From an uncultured Burkholderiales bacterium (GTDB lineage Bacteria; Pseudomonadota; Gammaproteobacteria; Burkholderiales; Burkholderiaceae_C), in the NCBI GenBank assembly GCA_903844385.1, contig CAIMTJ010000014.1, forward strand, positions 1 through 40,254: a stretch of 40,254 bases of DNA, written 5' to 3'. The position numbers and the translations under genes were made by a program. Under the pieces are notes generated by a model. That model ran no database searches and was not told the origin of the DNA. It worked only from the letters and a program-made list of their open reading frames with translations. Shown piece after piece: positions 18,241 to 27,523 of the stretch (positions are counted from its first letter, which is position 1; each line of letters starts with the position of its first letter).

Positions 18241-19586
18241 ACCGCGGCCAACAACTCGCATTGTAGAGCCTTACCCCAGCTTGCCACGTCATCCAAGGGC
18301 ATCTTTCGTTGCGAACCCACGCCGTCTCTCAACGCTTTGAGGGTCACGACCCCCTCCAAGACCTCTTGTTCACCAAAAATCAGGGCAAATGGCGCCAAGC
18401 AGGCATCGGCTTTTTTGAGTTGCGCCTTCATGCTACCGAGTGCCATCCAAGCCGCTTGAGGCGCCTGTGAGGAAGCATCCCCCCCCATAGGCGTTTGTCC
18501 AGGACTGTGCATCTGAACCTTCAGCCCCAAGGAGCGCAGCTGCGTGAGTGTCTTCATGGCCAGCGGCATGTGCGCCATTTGTGGCACCACAGCGTAGACG
18601 TCGGGCACGGCAGAGGCCTTGGCCAAATTTTGGGCTTTGATGAGTTCCAGCACCCGCTCCACCCCAAAAGCCCAACCCACGGCAGGCGCTGGCTTGCCGC
18701 CCAACTGTTCAATCAAATAGTCATAGCGCCCGCCTCCACAAATGGTGCCTTGAGAGCCGAGTTGATCGGTCACGAACTCAAAAACTGTGAGGTTGTAGTA
18801 ATCCATCCCCCGAACCAGTCTAGGATTCAATCGATACGCCACCCCATTGGCTTGGAGCACCGCTTGTACCGTTTCAAAGTGGGCCATGGAGTCGGCCCCT
18901 AAAAAATCAATCAAGCGCGGAGCGGCATTGACCAGCGACTGCATCTGTGGGTTTTTGGTGTCCAAAATCCGCAAAGGATTGGTGAGAAGTCGTCTTTGTG
19001 AATCCTCGTCGAGCGCCTCACGGTGAGCCTCAAAATAAGCCACCAGCGCTTGCCGGTGCTGCTGGCGCTCTGGGGGCTGGCCCAGGCTATTGAGCTCCAA
19101 CTCTATGCCCTCAAGCCCCAAGCTTAGCCAAAGCCCATGGGCCATCAAGATGAGCTCGGCATCCAGCTGCGGTCCGGCAAAACCCAGCGCTTCGGCGCCC
19201 ATTTGGTGAAACTGACGATAGCGCCCACGCTGGGGTCGCTCGTGCCTGAACATGGGACCGGTGTAGTAAAGACGCCTGGGGCCCTCGTAGAGCAAATTGT
19301 GTTGGATGGCAGCGCGCACCACCCCAGCCGTCGCCTCGGGCCTCAAGGTCAATTGCTCGCCATTCAAGCGGTCTTCAAAAGAGTACATCTCTTTTTCAAC
19401 AATGTCGGTGACTTCGCCCAAACCACGAATGAACAGCGCACTGGGCTCAACAATCGGGGTGCGAATATTTTGATAGGCATAGCTGTGCATCAAGTCACGC
19501 ACACACGCCTCCAACCACTCCCACAGGTGCGAGTCGGGCGGCAAGATGTCATTCATGCCCTTGACGGCGGTGATTTTTTCAGTCAT
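18234..19586 (-). CDS. hisS: histidyl-tRNA synthetase
   Basis: HisRS charges tRNA-His and is a class II homodimer. The 450 residues contain motif 1 near the N-terminus ([12 protein letters not shown]), motif 2 as [19 protein letters not shown], the HisA box [18 protein letters not shown] and motif 3 as [13 protein letters not shown]-terminal anticodon-binding domain starts near 350. The length exceeds E. coli's 424 by a few short loops, such as one in the C-terminal domain near 370-385. The ATG start at 19586 lies downstream of ispG behind a terminator-like hairpin. Confidence 0.97.
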   Translation of the reverse strand: MTEKITAVKGMNDILPPDSHLWEWLEACVRDLMHSYAYQNIRTPIVEPSALFIRGLGEVTDIVEKEMYSFEDRLNGEQLTLRPEATAGVVRAAIQHNLLYEGPRRLYYTGPMFRHERPQRGRYRQFHQMGAEALGFAGPQLDAELILMAHGLWLSLGLEGIELELNSLGQPPERQQHRQALVAYFEAHREALDEDSQRRLLTNPLRILDTKNPQMQSLVNAAPRLIDFLGADSMAHFETVQAVLQANGVAYRLNPRLVRGMDYYNLTVFEFVTDQLGSQGTICGGGRYDYLIEQLGGKPAPAVGWAFGVERVLELIKAQNLAKASAVPDVYAVVPQMAHMPLAMKTLTQLRSLGLKVQMHSPGQTPMGGDASSQAPQAAWMALGSMKAQLKKADACLAPFALIFGEQEVLEGVVTLKALRDGVGSQRKMPLDDVASWGKALQCELLAAVV

Positions 19587-19623
19587 AGCAAATTTTCAAT
19601 GGAATGGGGGGGCGACTCACCGC

Positions 19624-19653
19624 AAAAGGGCTCGAGGCGAAACTCTCAAGCCC
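19624..19653 (-). terminator. terminator-like hairpin between ispG and hisS
   Basis: On the minus strand GGGCTTGAG (19653-19645) pairs with CTCGAGCCC (19636-19628), including one G-U pair, around an 8-nt loop, followed by TTTT (19627-19624). It starts 12 bp after the ispG stop; 37 nt remain before the hisS start. The T-run is short. Confidence 0.5.
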
Positions 19654-19665
19654 AAGCATTGAGCC

Positions 19666-20931
19666 TCATGCACAGGCGTATTTTCGCTCAATGTAGTCTT
19701 GTACGATTTGGTGGAACTCTTGGGCGATGCCCTCGCCTCTCAAGGTCATGGCCTTTTCGCCATCGATGAAGACGGGGGCAGCGGGCGCCTCACCAGACCC
19801 GGGCAAACTGATGCCAATGTCAGCGTGCTTGCTCTCGCCAGGCCCATTGACAATGCAGCCCATCACCGCCACCTTCAAATTCTCCACCCCAGGGTACTGG
19901 GTTTTCCAGACCGGCATTTGGGCGCGCAAAAAATCATCAATCTCTTTGGCCAACTCTTGAAAGGTGGTGCTGGTGGTGCGCCCACAACCTGGGCAAGCGG
20001 TGACACTGGGCACAAACTTGCGCATTCCCAAGGACTGAAGAATTTCCGCGGCAATCACCACTTCTTGGTTCCTGGACTCGCCAGGCTGCGGCGTGAGTGA
20101 CACCCGAATGGTGTCACCAATGCCTTCTTGCAGCAAAATCGACAAGGCCACGCTCGAGGCCACAGTTCCCTTGGTGGCCATGCCCGCTTCGGTCAGCCCC
20201 AAGTGCAAAGCGTGTCGGGTTCTGAGCTTGAGTTGGCGGTAGACCGCGATCAGATCTTGCACACCCGAGACTTTGCAACTCAAGATGATTTGCTCGGGTG
20301 CCAGCCCCAATGCCACGGCGTGTTGGGCCGATTGGGTGGCCGACTGAATCAAGGCCTCGTACATCACTTGCCGAGCATCAAAGGGCACTGCACGGCGAGA
20401 ATTCACGTCCATCAATTCGGCGAGCAATTCCTGGTCCAAACTGCCCCAATTGACCCCAATTCGCACCACCTTGTCCCAGCGTATGGCCGCTTCAATCATT
20501 TGGGCAAATTGACGATCGTGTTTGTCGCCTTTACCCACATTACCGGGGTTGATGCGGTACTTGGAGAGGGCTTGCGCGCAGTCCGGATAGTCGGTGAGCA
20601 AGCGGTGCCCGTTGTAGTGAAAGTCCCCAATCAAGGGCACGTCCACCCCCATTTTGTCGAGTTGCTCGCGGATGTAGGGCACGGCCTGGGCTGCCTCAGG
20701 CGTATTGACCGTGATGCGCACCATCTCTGAGCCCGCCTGGGCCAACTCTTTGACCTGAATGGCCGTGCCAATCGCATCAACCGTGTCGGTGTTGGTCATG
20801 GACTGGATGCACACGGGCGCATTCCCGCCAACCAAGACCTCGCGCGCACCCCAACGCACGCGCGCCTGGAGTGAGTGACGCTCGCTTGGCACAGAAAAAT
20901 CAATGGCTTTGTCAGTGGATTGGTTGTTCAT
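19666..20931 (-). CDS. ispG: (E)-4-hydroxy-3-methylbut-2-enyl-diphosphate synthase IspG
   Basis: IspG is a [4Fe-4S] enzyme of the MEP pathway that reduces methylerythritol cyclodiphosphate to HMBPP. The 421 residues show the N-terminal TIM-barrel ([12 protein letters not shown] near 39-50; [11 protein letters not shown]) and the C-terminal iron-sulfur domain with cysteines in ACPGCGRTT and GCIVNGPGE. Betaproteobacterial IspG has a modest insert between the domains, which fits this length. The start ATG at 20931 lies 36 nt after the T-run of a terminator behind rlmN. In many relatives pilF and rodZ lie between rlmN and ispG; here they do not. Confidence 0.97.
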   Translation of the reverse strand: MNNQSTDKAIDFSVPSERHSLQARVRWGAREVLVGGNAPVCIQSMTNTDTVDAIGTAIQVKELAQAGSEMVRITVNTPEAAQAVPYIREQLDKMGVDVPLIGDFHYNGHRLLTDYPDCAQALSKYRINPGNVGKGDKHDRQFAQMIEAAIRWDKVVRIGVNWGSLDQELLAELMDVNSRRAVPFDARQVMYEALIQSATQSAQHAVALGLAPEQIILSCKVSGVQDLIAVYRQLKLRTRHALHLGLTEAGMATKGTVASSVALSILLQEGIGDTIRVSLTPQPGESRNQEVVIAAEILQSLGMRKFVPSVTACPGCGRTTSTTFQELAKEIDDFLRAQMPVWKTQYPGVENLKVAVMGCIVNGPGESKHADIGISLPGSGEAPAAPVFIDGEKAMTLRGEGIAQEFHQIVQDYIERKYACA

Positions 20932-20967
20932 CGCAAAAACTCATTCTTGAAAAAAATTCCATCAATG

Positions 20968-21006
20968 AAAAAAAAGAAAACCACGCCTTTGTAAGCCAAG
21001 GTGTGG
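20968..21006 (-). terminator. intrinsic terminator between rlmN and ispG
   Basis: On the minus strand CCACACCTT (21006-20998) pairs with AAGGCGTGG (20989-20981) with one mismatch around an 8-nt loop, followed directly by TTTTCTTTTTTTT (20980-20968). It begins 13 bp past the rlmN stop. Confidence 0.8.
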
Positions 21007-21019
21007 GGACTGTAAATCC

Positions 21020-22258
21020 TCAATTTCCCTTGGGCTCTTGGCATGATAAGCCTCCATCCAACAGGTTCGAGCCAGCCTGCGCGCTCAAACCCTCTGAAGG
21101 CCGCGGGGTCACTGGGGCGATTCTGCGGGTGAGCACATGGGTGCGGTCCACCACGTCGCCCGCCAACTGGCCACAAGCGGCATCGATATCGTCGCCTCGG
21201 GTCTTGCGCACGGTGCAAACCAAACCGCCCGCCAGCAGCAACTGAGAAAAGCGTTTGATTTGCTCAGGCGAGGAGCGCCGCATGCCCGATTCTTGGAAAG
21301 GGTTGAACGGGATCAGATTGATTTTGCAAGGAAAGGCATGCGCATGCCTAGGAGCGAGCAGCTCGATCAGTGCCAAGGCGTGCGCCTCACTGTCGTTCAC
21401 GCCATCGAGCAAGCAGTACTCCAAGGTGATGAAGTCGCGAGGAGCGTGGGCCAAATAGGCGCGACACGTCTTGAGTAACTCGTGGATCGGGTACTTGCGG
21501 TTCAAAGGCACCAAAGTGTCTCTGAGCGCATCGGTGGGCGCATGAAGCGACAGCGCCAAGGCCACCGGCACATCCAAAGCCAAGCGCTCAATCATCGGCA
21601 CGACCCCCGAGGTCGACACCGTCACGCGGCGCCTCGATAGACCATAGCCATGATCGTCCAGCATGGCGCGAAGGGCTGGCACCAAGGCCGAATAGTTTTG
21701 CAGTGGCTCACCCATGCCCATCATGACCACATTGGAGATGATGCGCTCTTGGGCGTTGTTGCTCAAAGCTGCAACGCCTCTGGCGGGGTTGAGCCGTGAA
21801 GAGGCTGCACGTTCTTGCCGCAAAGTGTGCTCCACGAACCACAATTGCGCCATGATTTCGGCCGTTGTCAAGTTGCGACTAAACCCTTGGTAGCCCGTAG
21901 AGCAAAAGGTGCAGCCCACAGCACATCCGGCTTGCGAGGAGATGCACAAGGTTGCGCGATCCTCTTCAGGAATGAACACCGTCTCAATCGCGTTGCCCTC
22001 TCCCACATCAAAAAGCCACTTGATGGTGCCATCCTTGGAGTTGTGACGCGCCAAGACCTTCAGCGGTGAGATGGTTGCACAGACCAAGAGCTTCTCGCGC
22101 AGTGGCTTGGCCAAGTCCGTCATGTCCTCAAATCGGTTCGCCCCCTTTTGATGAATCCAACGAAACAGTTGGGTCGCACGAAAAGCCTTCTCCCCGAGCC
22201 CTTCGCAAAACCCGATCAACCCCGCGCGATCAAAACCCAGCAAATTGGTCAAAGACAA
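21020..22258 (-). CDS. rlmN: dual-specificity rRNA/tRNA methyltransferase RlmN
   Basis: RlmN is a radical-SAM enzyme that methylates C2 of A2503 in 23S rRNA and A37 in some tRNAs. The 412 residues include the CxxxCxxC cluster motif in [19 protein letters not shown], and the methyl-carrying Cys in CGQLAG near the C-terminus. [10 protein letters not shown] at residues 5-14 is a typical N-terminus, so the TTG at 22258 is a reasonable start; no ATG is nearby. The C-terminus has about 35 extra residues after [13 protein letters not shown], rich in Pro, Ser and Gly. The terminator of ndk ends just 20 nt before the start codon. Confidence 0.95.
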   Translation of the reverse strand: MSLTNLLGFDRAGLIGFCEGLGEKAFRATQLFRWIHQKGANRFEDMTDLAKPLREKLLVCATISPLKVLARHNSKDGTIKWLFDVGEGNAIETVFIPEEDRATLCISSQAGCAVGCTFCSTGYQGFSRNLTTAEIMAQLWFVEHTLRQERAASSRLNPARGVAALSNNAQERIISNVVMMGMGEPLQNYSALVPALRAMLDDHGYGLSRRRVTVSTSGVVPMIERLALDVPVALALSLHAPTDALRDTLVPLNRKYPIHELLKTCRAYLAHAPRDFITLEYCLLDGVNDSEAHALALIELLAPRHAHAFPCKINLIPFNPFQESGMRRSSPEQIKRFSQLLLAGGLVCTVRKTRGDDIDAACGQLAGDVVDRTHVLTRRIAPVTPRPSEGLSAQAGSNLLDGGLSCQEPKGN

Positions 22259-22278
22259 ACCCCAACAGCCTCGTGGTC

Positions 22279-22310
22279 AAAAAAAAGGGCCTGAGAACGC
22301 TCGCAGGCCC
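22279..22310 (-). terminator. intrinsic terminator between ndk and rlmN
   Basis: On the minus strand GGGCCTG (22310-22304) pairs perfectly with CAGGCCC (22293-22287) around a 10-nt loop, followed immediately by eight T residues (22286-22279). It lies 69 bp past the ndk stop. Only 20 nt remain before the rlmN start codon. Confidence 0.85.
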
Positions 22311-22379
22311 ACACACCAAAACAACGCAGTCAACGCAAGACAGCCTTGGAGAGCTCCCCGCTGTCAGCCCCGGTCAATC

Positions 22380-22805
22380 TCAGTGGCCAAAGACGTTCAT
22401 ACCTGCAAAGAAAAAGGCAATTTCAGCCGCAGCCGTTTCGGCCGCATCCGAGCCATGCACCGCATTGGCATCGATGCTATCGGCAAAGTCAGCGCGAATC
22501 GTGCCAGCAGCGGCTTTCTTGGGGTCGGTGGCGCCCATCAAGTCGCGGTTTTTGGCGATGGCGCCCTCACCTTGCAAGCACTGAATCATGACCGGTCCAG
22601 AAATCATGAAGTCCACCAAATCCTTGAAAAAAGGACGCTCACGGTGAACGGCATAAAACGCCTCGGCTTCGCCACGGGAGAGGTGGGCCATGCGTGCGGC
22701 CACCACTTTGAGGCCCGCGGCCTCAAAACGAGCATAAATTTGACCAATCACATTCTTGGCCACAGCGTCAGGCTTGATGATGGAGAGTGTGCGTTCAATT
22801 GTCAT
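22380..22805 (-). CDS. ndk: nucleoside diphosphate kinase
   Basis: Ndk moves the gamma-phosphate from ATP to other nucleoside diphosphates through a phospho-histidine. The 141 residues are the normal length. The catalytic His117 is in [12 protein letters not shown], and the N-terminal [15 protein letters not shown] matches the family. The ATG at 22805 has AAGGA about 9 bases upstream. A strong terminator follows, so ndk is probably a separate transcript from rlmN, although both lie in the conserved ndk-rlmN order. Confidence 0.98.
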   Translation of the reverse strand: MTIERTLSIIKPDAVAKNVIGQIYARFEAAGLKVVAARMAHLSRGEAEAFYAVHRERPFFKDLVDFMISGPVMIQCLQGEGAIAKNRDLMGATDPKKAAAGTIRADFADSIDANAVHGSDAAETAAAEIAFFFAGMNVFGH

Positions 22806-22926
22806 GATGGAAAATCCTTGAATGGGTACAGTTAAAAATCAGCGCCCCCAGCGCTAAACCCTCTGCCAAGGGTCAACAAAGACTGGGGGAAACCCGTTAT
22901 TTTAGCCGATCAAGGCGACAAAAAGG

Positions 22927-24282
22927 CTAGCGACGCGTTTTTTTTGCACCGACTCGGGACCGCCCTGAGCTTGAGGTGCCCGCCGTGCGAGCACCTTTGC
23001 CGGCGGCCTCACGCACCCTCAAGACCGCATCAGCACCCACATAAGCTTTGGGGCTCAACGCCTCGGTCTTTGTCGCCTCTGGGTTGGAGGTCGCCTTGGG
23101 TTTGTTGATGATGCGAGCTGACGGGCTTCGAGGGCTGCGCTCCTCCTTGGCCGCCTTGGGGTAGGCCGCGCGCGGCCCGGCCCCTTTGCGACCCGGTTTG
23201 GCGCGATTGACCGCGCGTGCGGGCTTGGCCAAGCCCGAGCGCAAACGCTCGGCGCTGGAGCCCTCTTGTACACCAGCGGCGTTCATCAATTGGCGCAGTT
23301 GCACCTCATCGAGCTCGACAAAAGCACCTCGCTTGAGACCTCGGGGCAGCACCATCACGCCATAGCGGATTCGAATCAAGCGGCTCACCGCATGACCCAC
23401 CGCCTCGAACATGCGACGCACTTCGCGGTTTCGCCCCTCGCTGATGGTGACCCTGTACCAACAGTTTGAGCCCTCTCCGCCACCGTCCTCTAAGGTGCCA
23501 AAATGGGCGGGGCCATCCTCCAAGTCCACACCGGTGGTGAGTTTGGACTTTTCATCTTTGGACAAGGCCCCCAAGACACGAACCGCATACTCGCGCTCAA
23601 GCCCAAATGAGGGGTGCATGAGTTGGTTGGCCAGTTGACCTGAGTTGGTGAGCAGCAGCAAGCCCTCGGTGTTCAAGTCGAGTCGGCCCACCGACTGCCA
23701 TTTGCCGGTTTGCAAGCGCGGCAATTTGCGAAAGACGGTCGGTCGGTTTTGCGGGTCATCGTGAGTGACCACCTCGCCTGCGGGCTTGTGGTAAGCAATC
23801 ACGCGTGCCGTTTGGGGCAAGATGCGGACCTTGACCAAGCGACCCTTGACCTTGATTTGATCGCCGTATTTGATGCGTTGCCCCACGTGTGCAAGCTCAT
23901 CGTTGACGGTGATGAGGCCACTCTCAATCATGCGCTCCATCTCCAAACGCGAGCCCAGACCCTCTTGCGCGAGCACTTTGTGCAGCTTGGGTGACTCCAC
24001 CTGAGCGGCCAAGACGCGTTTGGCCAACTCGTGCTCTTGACTCACCACGGACCCCAAGGACTCCCCTGAAAAACTGTGCTCACCCTCGGTGTGCTCTAAA
24101 CCAGCGAGCTCATCGAGGTCATCGTAGTCCCCTGAGACCACATCCATGAAGCCAATGGTGTCTGACGCGGGCTCGACCCCGGGGTGGCGCTGAGCGTTGG
24201 GCTGCACTTGAGTCGTCGCGTCGGGGCTCTCCTCGGGCGGGGCAGCGTTGGTGCGCACGTCAATCTTGGGGGTCTTGGGCAT
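22927..24282 (-). CDS. rluB: 23S rRNA pseudouridine synthase RluB (RsuA/RluB/RluE/RluF family)
   Basis: This family isomerises a uridine (U2605 for E. coli RluB) in 23S rRNA. I chose ATG 24282 (451 residues); the frame is open to 24513 but the upstream part is low-quality and crosses a terminator-like hairpin. Residues 1-90 are an acidic disordered leader with the octapeptide LDELAGLE at 56-63. An S4 RNA-binding domain follows (about 98-155), then the synthase with catalytic Asp202 in GRLDLNTEGLLLLTNSG cut as GRLDLNTEG. After about 340 the tail is basic and rich in Lys, Arg, Pro, Ala and Ser, typical of RNA-binding disorder in this family. It follows scpB, a common pairing. Confidence 0.93.
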   Translation of the reverse strand: MPKTPKIDVRTNAAPPEESPDATTQVQPNAQRHPGVEPASDTIGFMDVVSGDYDDLDELAGLEHTEGEHSFSGESLGSVVSQEHELAKRVLAAQVESPKLHKVLAQEGLGSRLEMERMIESGLITVNDELAHVGQRIKYGDQIKVKGRLVKVRILPQTARVIAYHKPAGEVVTHDDPQNRPTVFRKLPRLQTGKWQSVGRLDLNTEGLLLLTNSGQLANQLMHPSFGLEREYAVRVLGALSKDEKSKLTTGVDLEDGPAHFGTLEDGGGEGSNCWYRVTISEGRNREVRRMFEAVGHAVSRLIRIRYGVMVLPRGLKRGAFVELDEVQLRQLMNAAGVQEGSSAERLRSGLAKPARAVNRAKPGRKGAGPRAAYPKAAKEERSPRSPSARIINKPKATSNPEATKTEALSPKAYVGADAVLRVREAAGKGARTAGTSSSGRSRVGAKKTRR

Positions 24283-24305
24283 GGGGAGCTCGCTTAAAGT
24301 TGACG

Positions 24306-24360
24306 AAAAAAACAAAAAAAACAAAAAAACACCGGCCCATCTCTCTGAGCGCAATGGCCG
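24306..24360 (-). terminator. terminator-like hairpin between scpB and rluB
   Basis: On the minus strand CGGCCAT (24360-24354) pairs with ATGGGCCG (24340-24333) with one bulged G around a 13-nt loop, followed by GTG and T-runs broken by single G residues (to 24306). Only 23 nt remain before the rluB ATG. The rest of the 255-bp scpB-rluB gap shows no gene. Confidence 0.5.
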
Positions 24361-24537
24361 TGGGGTGCCACTCCAAAGATCCTCCGAGCCCTGGCGTTGA
24401 GCCCACCCTTTGGGGTCGTCCCGAGGCTCGGACTCGGGTGCGCACCTAGCCTTGCATTGAAACTCGAGCGCGAGTCGATGTTGGGGCTTTGCAGGCGTGC
24501 CTGCTCGACCCAAACAACAGCACCAAAACCATAGACA

Positions 24538-25344
24538 TCACTCTGGCTGAGGATGAGGCGCAGGGGGCGTGTGACCCACAGACAGCGACGTGGTGGTGTC
24601 AACGGTGATACGTTCTATGGACTCGCCAGGAGACGCACTGAGCGCTCTCGCCACGTCCTCATGGTCGTTTGAAAGCGTCTCGTGCGTCACCCCGGTGAGA
24701 ACAGGATGCAAAGGCTCATGATCTGGATTTGACACCGACTCGATGCCTGCAGCGTCCTCCAAGATACCAGGTGTTTCCAAGCCCGCCAACTCGTCCAAGC
24801 CATCAAAATGATCCAAAGCCGTTTGCGCCATGTCGTCCAAGTTTTGGGCCGTGAGCTGCTCCACACTGGTGAGACCGAGGTCGTCCAAAAAATGCTTTGT
24901 GGTGGCAAAGAGTGCGGGTCGACCCACGGTTTCTTTGTGACCGATCACCTCGACCCAGCCACGGTCTTCCAACTGTTTGATGACCAAGGAGTTGATCGTG
25001 ACGCCTCGAATGTCCTCCATCTCACCGCGCGTGACAGGCTGGCGATGCGCAATGATGGCCAAGGTCTCGAGCACGGCTCGGCTGTACTTGGGAGGCTTTT
25101 CAGGGTGCAAACGGTCCAAATACGTGCGCATGCTCGGGCGACTCTGGAAGCGCCAGCCTTGAGAGACCTGCACCAATTCAACGCCCTTTTGTGTCCACTC
25201 CAACTGCAAGTTCTCGAGCAAGACCTTGACGGTGTCGATGGCCAGCTCGTCGCCAAAGAGCGTGCGCATGTCTTTCATTGACAAGGGCTGCACAGCGCAA
25301 ATGAGCGCCGTTTCCAGGACCCGTTGAGCGTCCAAGGTATTCAT
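24538..25344 (-). CDS. scpB: chromosome segregation/condensation protein ScpB
   Basis: ScpB dimers bind the kleisin ScpA in the SMC-ScpAB condensin. From ATG 25344 there are 268 residues. The two winged-helix domains occupy about 5-160, with YSRAVLETLAIIAHRQPVTR (87-106) and GRPALFATTKHFLDDLGL (141-158) typical of the family. After 160 there is a long acidic, Ser/Thr/Pro-rich tail of about 105 residues, ending in repeated Pro; it contains LDELAGLE at 183-190. Most ScpB proteins stop near 190-200. scpA is not adjacent; rluD is upstream and rluB downstream. A start at 25395 would add 17 residues without support. Confidence 0.93.
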   Translation of the reverse strand: MNTLDAQRVLETALICAVQPLSMKDMRTLFGDELAIDTVKVLLENLQLEWTQKGVELVQVSQGWRFQSRPSMRTYLDRLHPEKPPKYSRAVLETLAIIAHRQPVTRGEMEDIRGVTINSLVIKQLEDRGWVEVIGHKETVGRPALFATTKHFLDDLGLTSVEQLTAQNLDDMAQTALDHFDGLDELAGLETPGILEDAAGIESVSNPDHEPLHPVLTGVTHETLSNDHEDVARALSASPGESIERITVDTTTSLSVGHTPPAPHPQPE

Positions 25345-25427
25345 GTTCAAACTCCGTTGCGATGAAGCCCAATCACCCCACAAGACCAGCGACAAATCGC
25401 ATGCCGGGGTTTGGACTGGCTAGGGAC

Positions 25428-25463
25428 CAAGGTGGCCCCTATTTTTAAAACCATTGGGCCTTG
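25428..25463. repeat. imperfect inverted repeat in the rluD-scpB gap
   Basis: caagg (25428-25432) and ccttg (25459-25463) flank an inner ccc/ggg pair with a 3-nt bulge on one side, around an AT-rich centre. The 211-bp gap between rluD and scpB otherwise shows no gene and no clear promoter. Confidence 0.3.
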
Positions 25464-25555
25464 AGGCTTTGGGCACTTTGCGGCATAAAGAGCCCTGCAG
25501 ACTTGGGCGACGAGGTCCACCAAGCGCGCCGCGCGCAAACCCTCAACACACCCTT

Positions 25556-26668
25556 TCAAACAGGGATCAAGTCCTTTGGCGTTTCATTCAAATTGTAACT
25601 GAGTCCCAAGCGGTCAGTGCACCCGATCAAGTCCTCAGGCCAAGTGGCGGTCCAACTGAGTTGTTGCCCACCAAAGGGGTGCTCAAAACTCAAGCGAAAG
25701 GCATGCAAGGCTTGGCGCGACAGGCCGCTTTGACTTCGGGCTCCATAGAGGGTATCGGCCCAAATCGGATAGCCTTCATGGGCCAGATGAACACGAATTT
25801 GGTGTGTCCGTCCGGTGTGGAGTTGGCAGTAAATCAAGGAAGCATCCTGAGCACTGAGCACACCAACACAAGACGTGTGCGCCCATTTGCCAGCATCTTT
25901 GGACAGATCGACCACGCTCATCTTGGTGCGACTCTTGGGGTCTCGACCAATCGAGTTGTGGATCTCGCGCCTGGCGCCCTCGCTCCAAACCCCTTGCACC
26001 ACGGCCATGTATTCTCGCTTGACGCTTCTGTCAGCGATCATGGCCACCAAGCGGTCCATGCATTCGCGCGACCTGGCCACCACCATGAGGCCCGACGTGT
26101 CCTTGTCCAAGCGGTGCACAATGCCCGCTCTGGGCACAAACCGCGCCGCCTCATCCAAGGCAAGCAAGCCATTGAGCAAGGTGCCTCGCCAGTGACCTGG
26201 TGCGGGGTGAACCACCAAGCCCGCGGGCTTATGGATCACCCGCAAATGCGCATCCTCGTACACCACTTCAATGTCCATGGGCTCGGGGATGAAGGCGAGA
26301 CTTTGCTCGGTGGGCCTGAGCTCGACCCAAAACCGTGTTCCGGCACGGGCCTTGGCAGAGGCTTTTCCCACAGCAGGGCATTGCGCCAAAACCGCTTCAT
26401 CGGGCCCATGCTCACCCAGGCTGAGCGCTGCCCCTGACAAGCCCATGGGCAACTGGTGAATTTGACCGTCTGCCAGCATGGTTTGCAAATAGCTCCTGGA
26501 GAACTCGGGCAACAACTCGCCCAAAGCCACATCCAAGCGCTTGCCATGCAACTCCTCGCTCACCACCACCTCTCGCCACTCGCTGTCTTCGCCCTTGGGG
26601 CCGCTGGCCGTGGGATCGGAAAAATCCTCTGCAGCCGGTTCATTTAATTGCGTGATCTTGTCCATCAT
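25556..26668 (-). CDS. rluD: 23S rRNA pseudouridine synthase RluD
   Basis: RluD makes pseudouridines 1911, 1915 and 1917 in helix 69 of 23S rRNA. The 370 residues begin with a short acidic leader, then an S4 domain (about 40-125) and the synthase domain with catalytic Asp188 in HRLDKDTSGLMVVAR, KPAGLVVHP and the late HTGRTHQIRVH motif. Within the S4 domain, after LADGQI, about 35 extra residues (71-106) rich in Gly, Ala and Ser replace the usual short VNGKxxxK turn. Double Met at 26668; either may start. Divergent from bamD with a 42-bp gap, the classic arrangement. Confidence 0.95.
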   Translation of the reverse strand: MMDKITQLNEPAAEDFSDPTASGPKGEDSEWREVVVSEELHGKRLDVALGELLPEFSRSYLQTMLADGQIHQLPMGLSGAALSLGEHGPDEAVLAQCPAVGKASAKARAGTRFWVELRPTEQSLAFIPEPMDIEVVYEDAHLRVIHKPAGLVVHPAPGHWRGTLLNGLLALDEAARFVPRAGIVHRLDKDTSGLMVVARSRECMDRLVAMIADRSVKREYMAVVQGVWSEGARREIHNSIGRDPKSRTKMSVVDLSKDAGKWAHTSCVGVLSAQDASLIYCQLHTGRTHQIRVHLAHEGYPIWADTLYGARSQSGLSRQALHAFRLSFEHPFGGQQLSWTATWPEDLIGCTDRLGLSYNLNETPKDLIPV

Positions 26669-26710
26669 GGTCGATAATAGGCGTGGAATGATTATTTTGA
26701 AAGGTGCCCT

Positions 26711-27523
26711 GTGACCCGTCTATCCCCATTATCACTTGCAAAAGCCCTGGGTGTTGCTTCTCTTTTGTTGGGACTGCTCTGGGGTTGCTCGAGCAACACC
26801 TATGACGAAACATTGGATTGGTCTGCTGACAAAATCTATGCCGAGGGGCTGGAAAATCTCAACAACAAGATTTACGACAAGGCCATTGGGCTTTTTGAAA
26901 AACTCGAAGGCCGCGCAGCCGGAACCGTGCTGTCACAACAAGCGCAACTGGAAAAGGCCTATGCCCAGTACAAAAACGGTGACCCAGCGCTCGCCGTGGC
27001 CACCCTGGACCGCTTCATCAAGATCAACCCCGTGAGCCCTGCGATTGATTACGCCATTTATCTCAAAGGGGTGGTCAACTTCAACGACGATTTGGGTTTT
27101 TTGTCCTCCATCACCCAACAAGACCTCTCCGAGCGCGATCAAAAAGCGGCCAAAGAATCATTTGACGCCTTCAAGGAGTTGCTCAATCGTTTTCCCAACT
27201 CCAAATACGCCGAAGACGCTCGCTTGAGAATGCGCTACACCGTCAATGTACTGGCCCAGTCCGAGGTCAATGTGGCGCGCTACTACTTTAAAAAAGGGGC
27301 CTATATCGCCGCCATCAATCGTGCTCAACAAGCCGTTGAAGAGTACCGCGGCGTGCCTGCGATTCATGAAGCCCTCATCATCTTGCGCGACTCGTATGGA
27401 CAACTGGGTCTGACCCAACTCCAAGAAGACACCCAACGCATCTTGGCCAAATCCTTTTCCGATCAATGGGACAAGGATTTGCAGCAGTTCAACAAACCGC
27501 GGGCTTGGTGGCGCCTGTGGTGA
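26711..27523 (+). CDS. bamD: outer membrane assembly lipoprotein BamD
   Basis: BamD is the essential TPR lipoprotein of the beta-barrel assembly machine. The GTG start at 26711 has AAAGG eight bases upstream. The signal peptide ends in LLWGC with the lipid-bearing Cys26. The mature part has several tetratricopeptide repeats: YAEGLENLNNKIYDKAIGLF (first), AYAQYKNGDPALAVATLDRF, and later VARYYFKKGAYIAAINRAQQ, all hallmarks of BamD. At 270 residues it is slightly longer than E. coli BamD (245). Divergent from rluD; its 3' end overlaps the yoaA-type gene by 35 bp, tail to tail. Confidence 0.96.
   Translation: MTRLSPLSLAKALGVASLLLGLLWGCSSNTYDETLDWSADKIYAEGLENLNNKIYDKAIGLFEKLEGRAAGTVLSQQAQLEKAYAQYKNGDPALAVATLDRFIKINPVSPAIDYAIYLKGVVNFNDDLGFLSSITQQDLSERDQKAAKESFDAFKELLNRFPNSKYAEDARLRMRYTVNVLAQSEVNVARYYFKKGAYIAAINRAQQAVEEYRGVPAIHEALIILRDSYGQLGLTQLQEDTQRILAKSFSDQWDKDLQQFNKPRAWWRLW

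Noticed and set aside
22806-22926. ndk promoter with TAAAAT -10 element
   Set aside because: The -10 match is good, but the sequence at the expected -35 position does not resemble TTGACA, so it is not listed as a feature.
25454-26437. 327-codon plus-strand frame opposite rluD
   Set aside because: The rluD sense frame has all catalytic motifs; this frame shows no domain, no good ribosome site and typical shadow composition.
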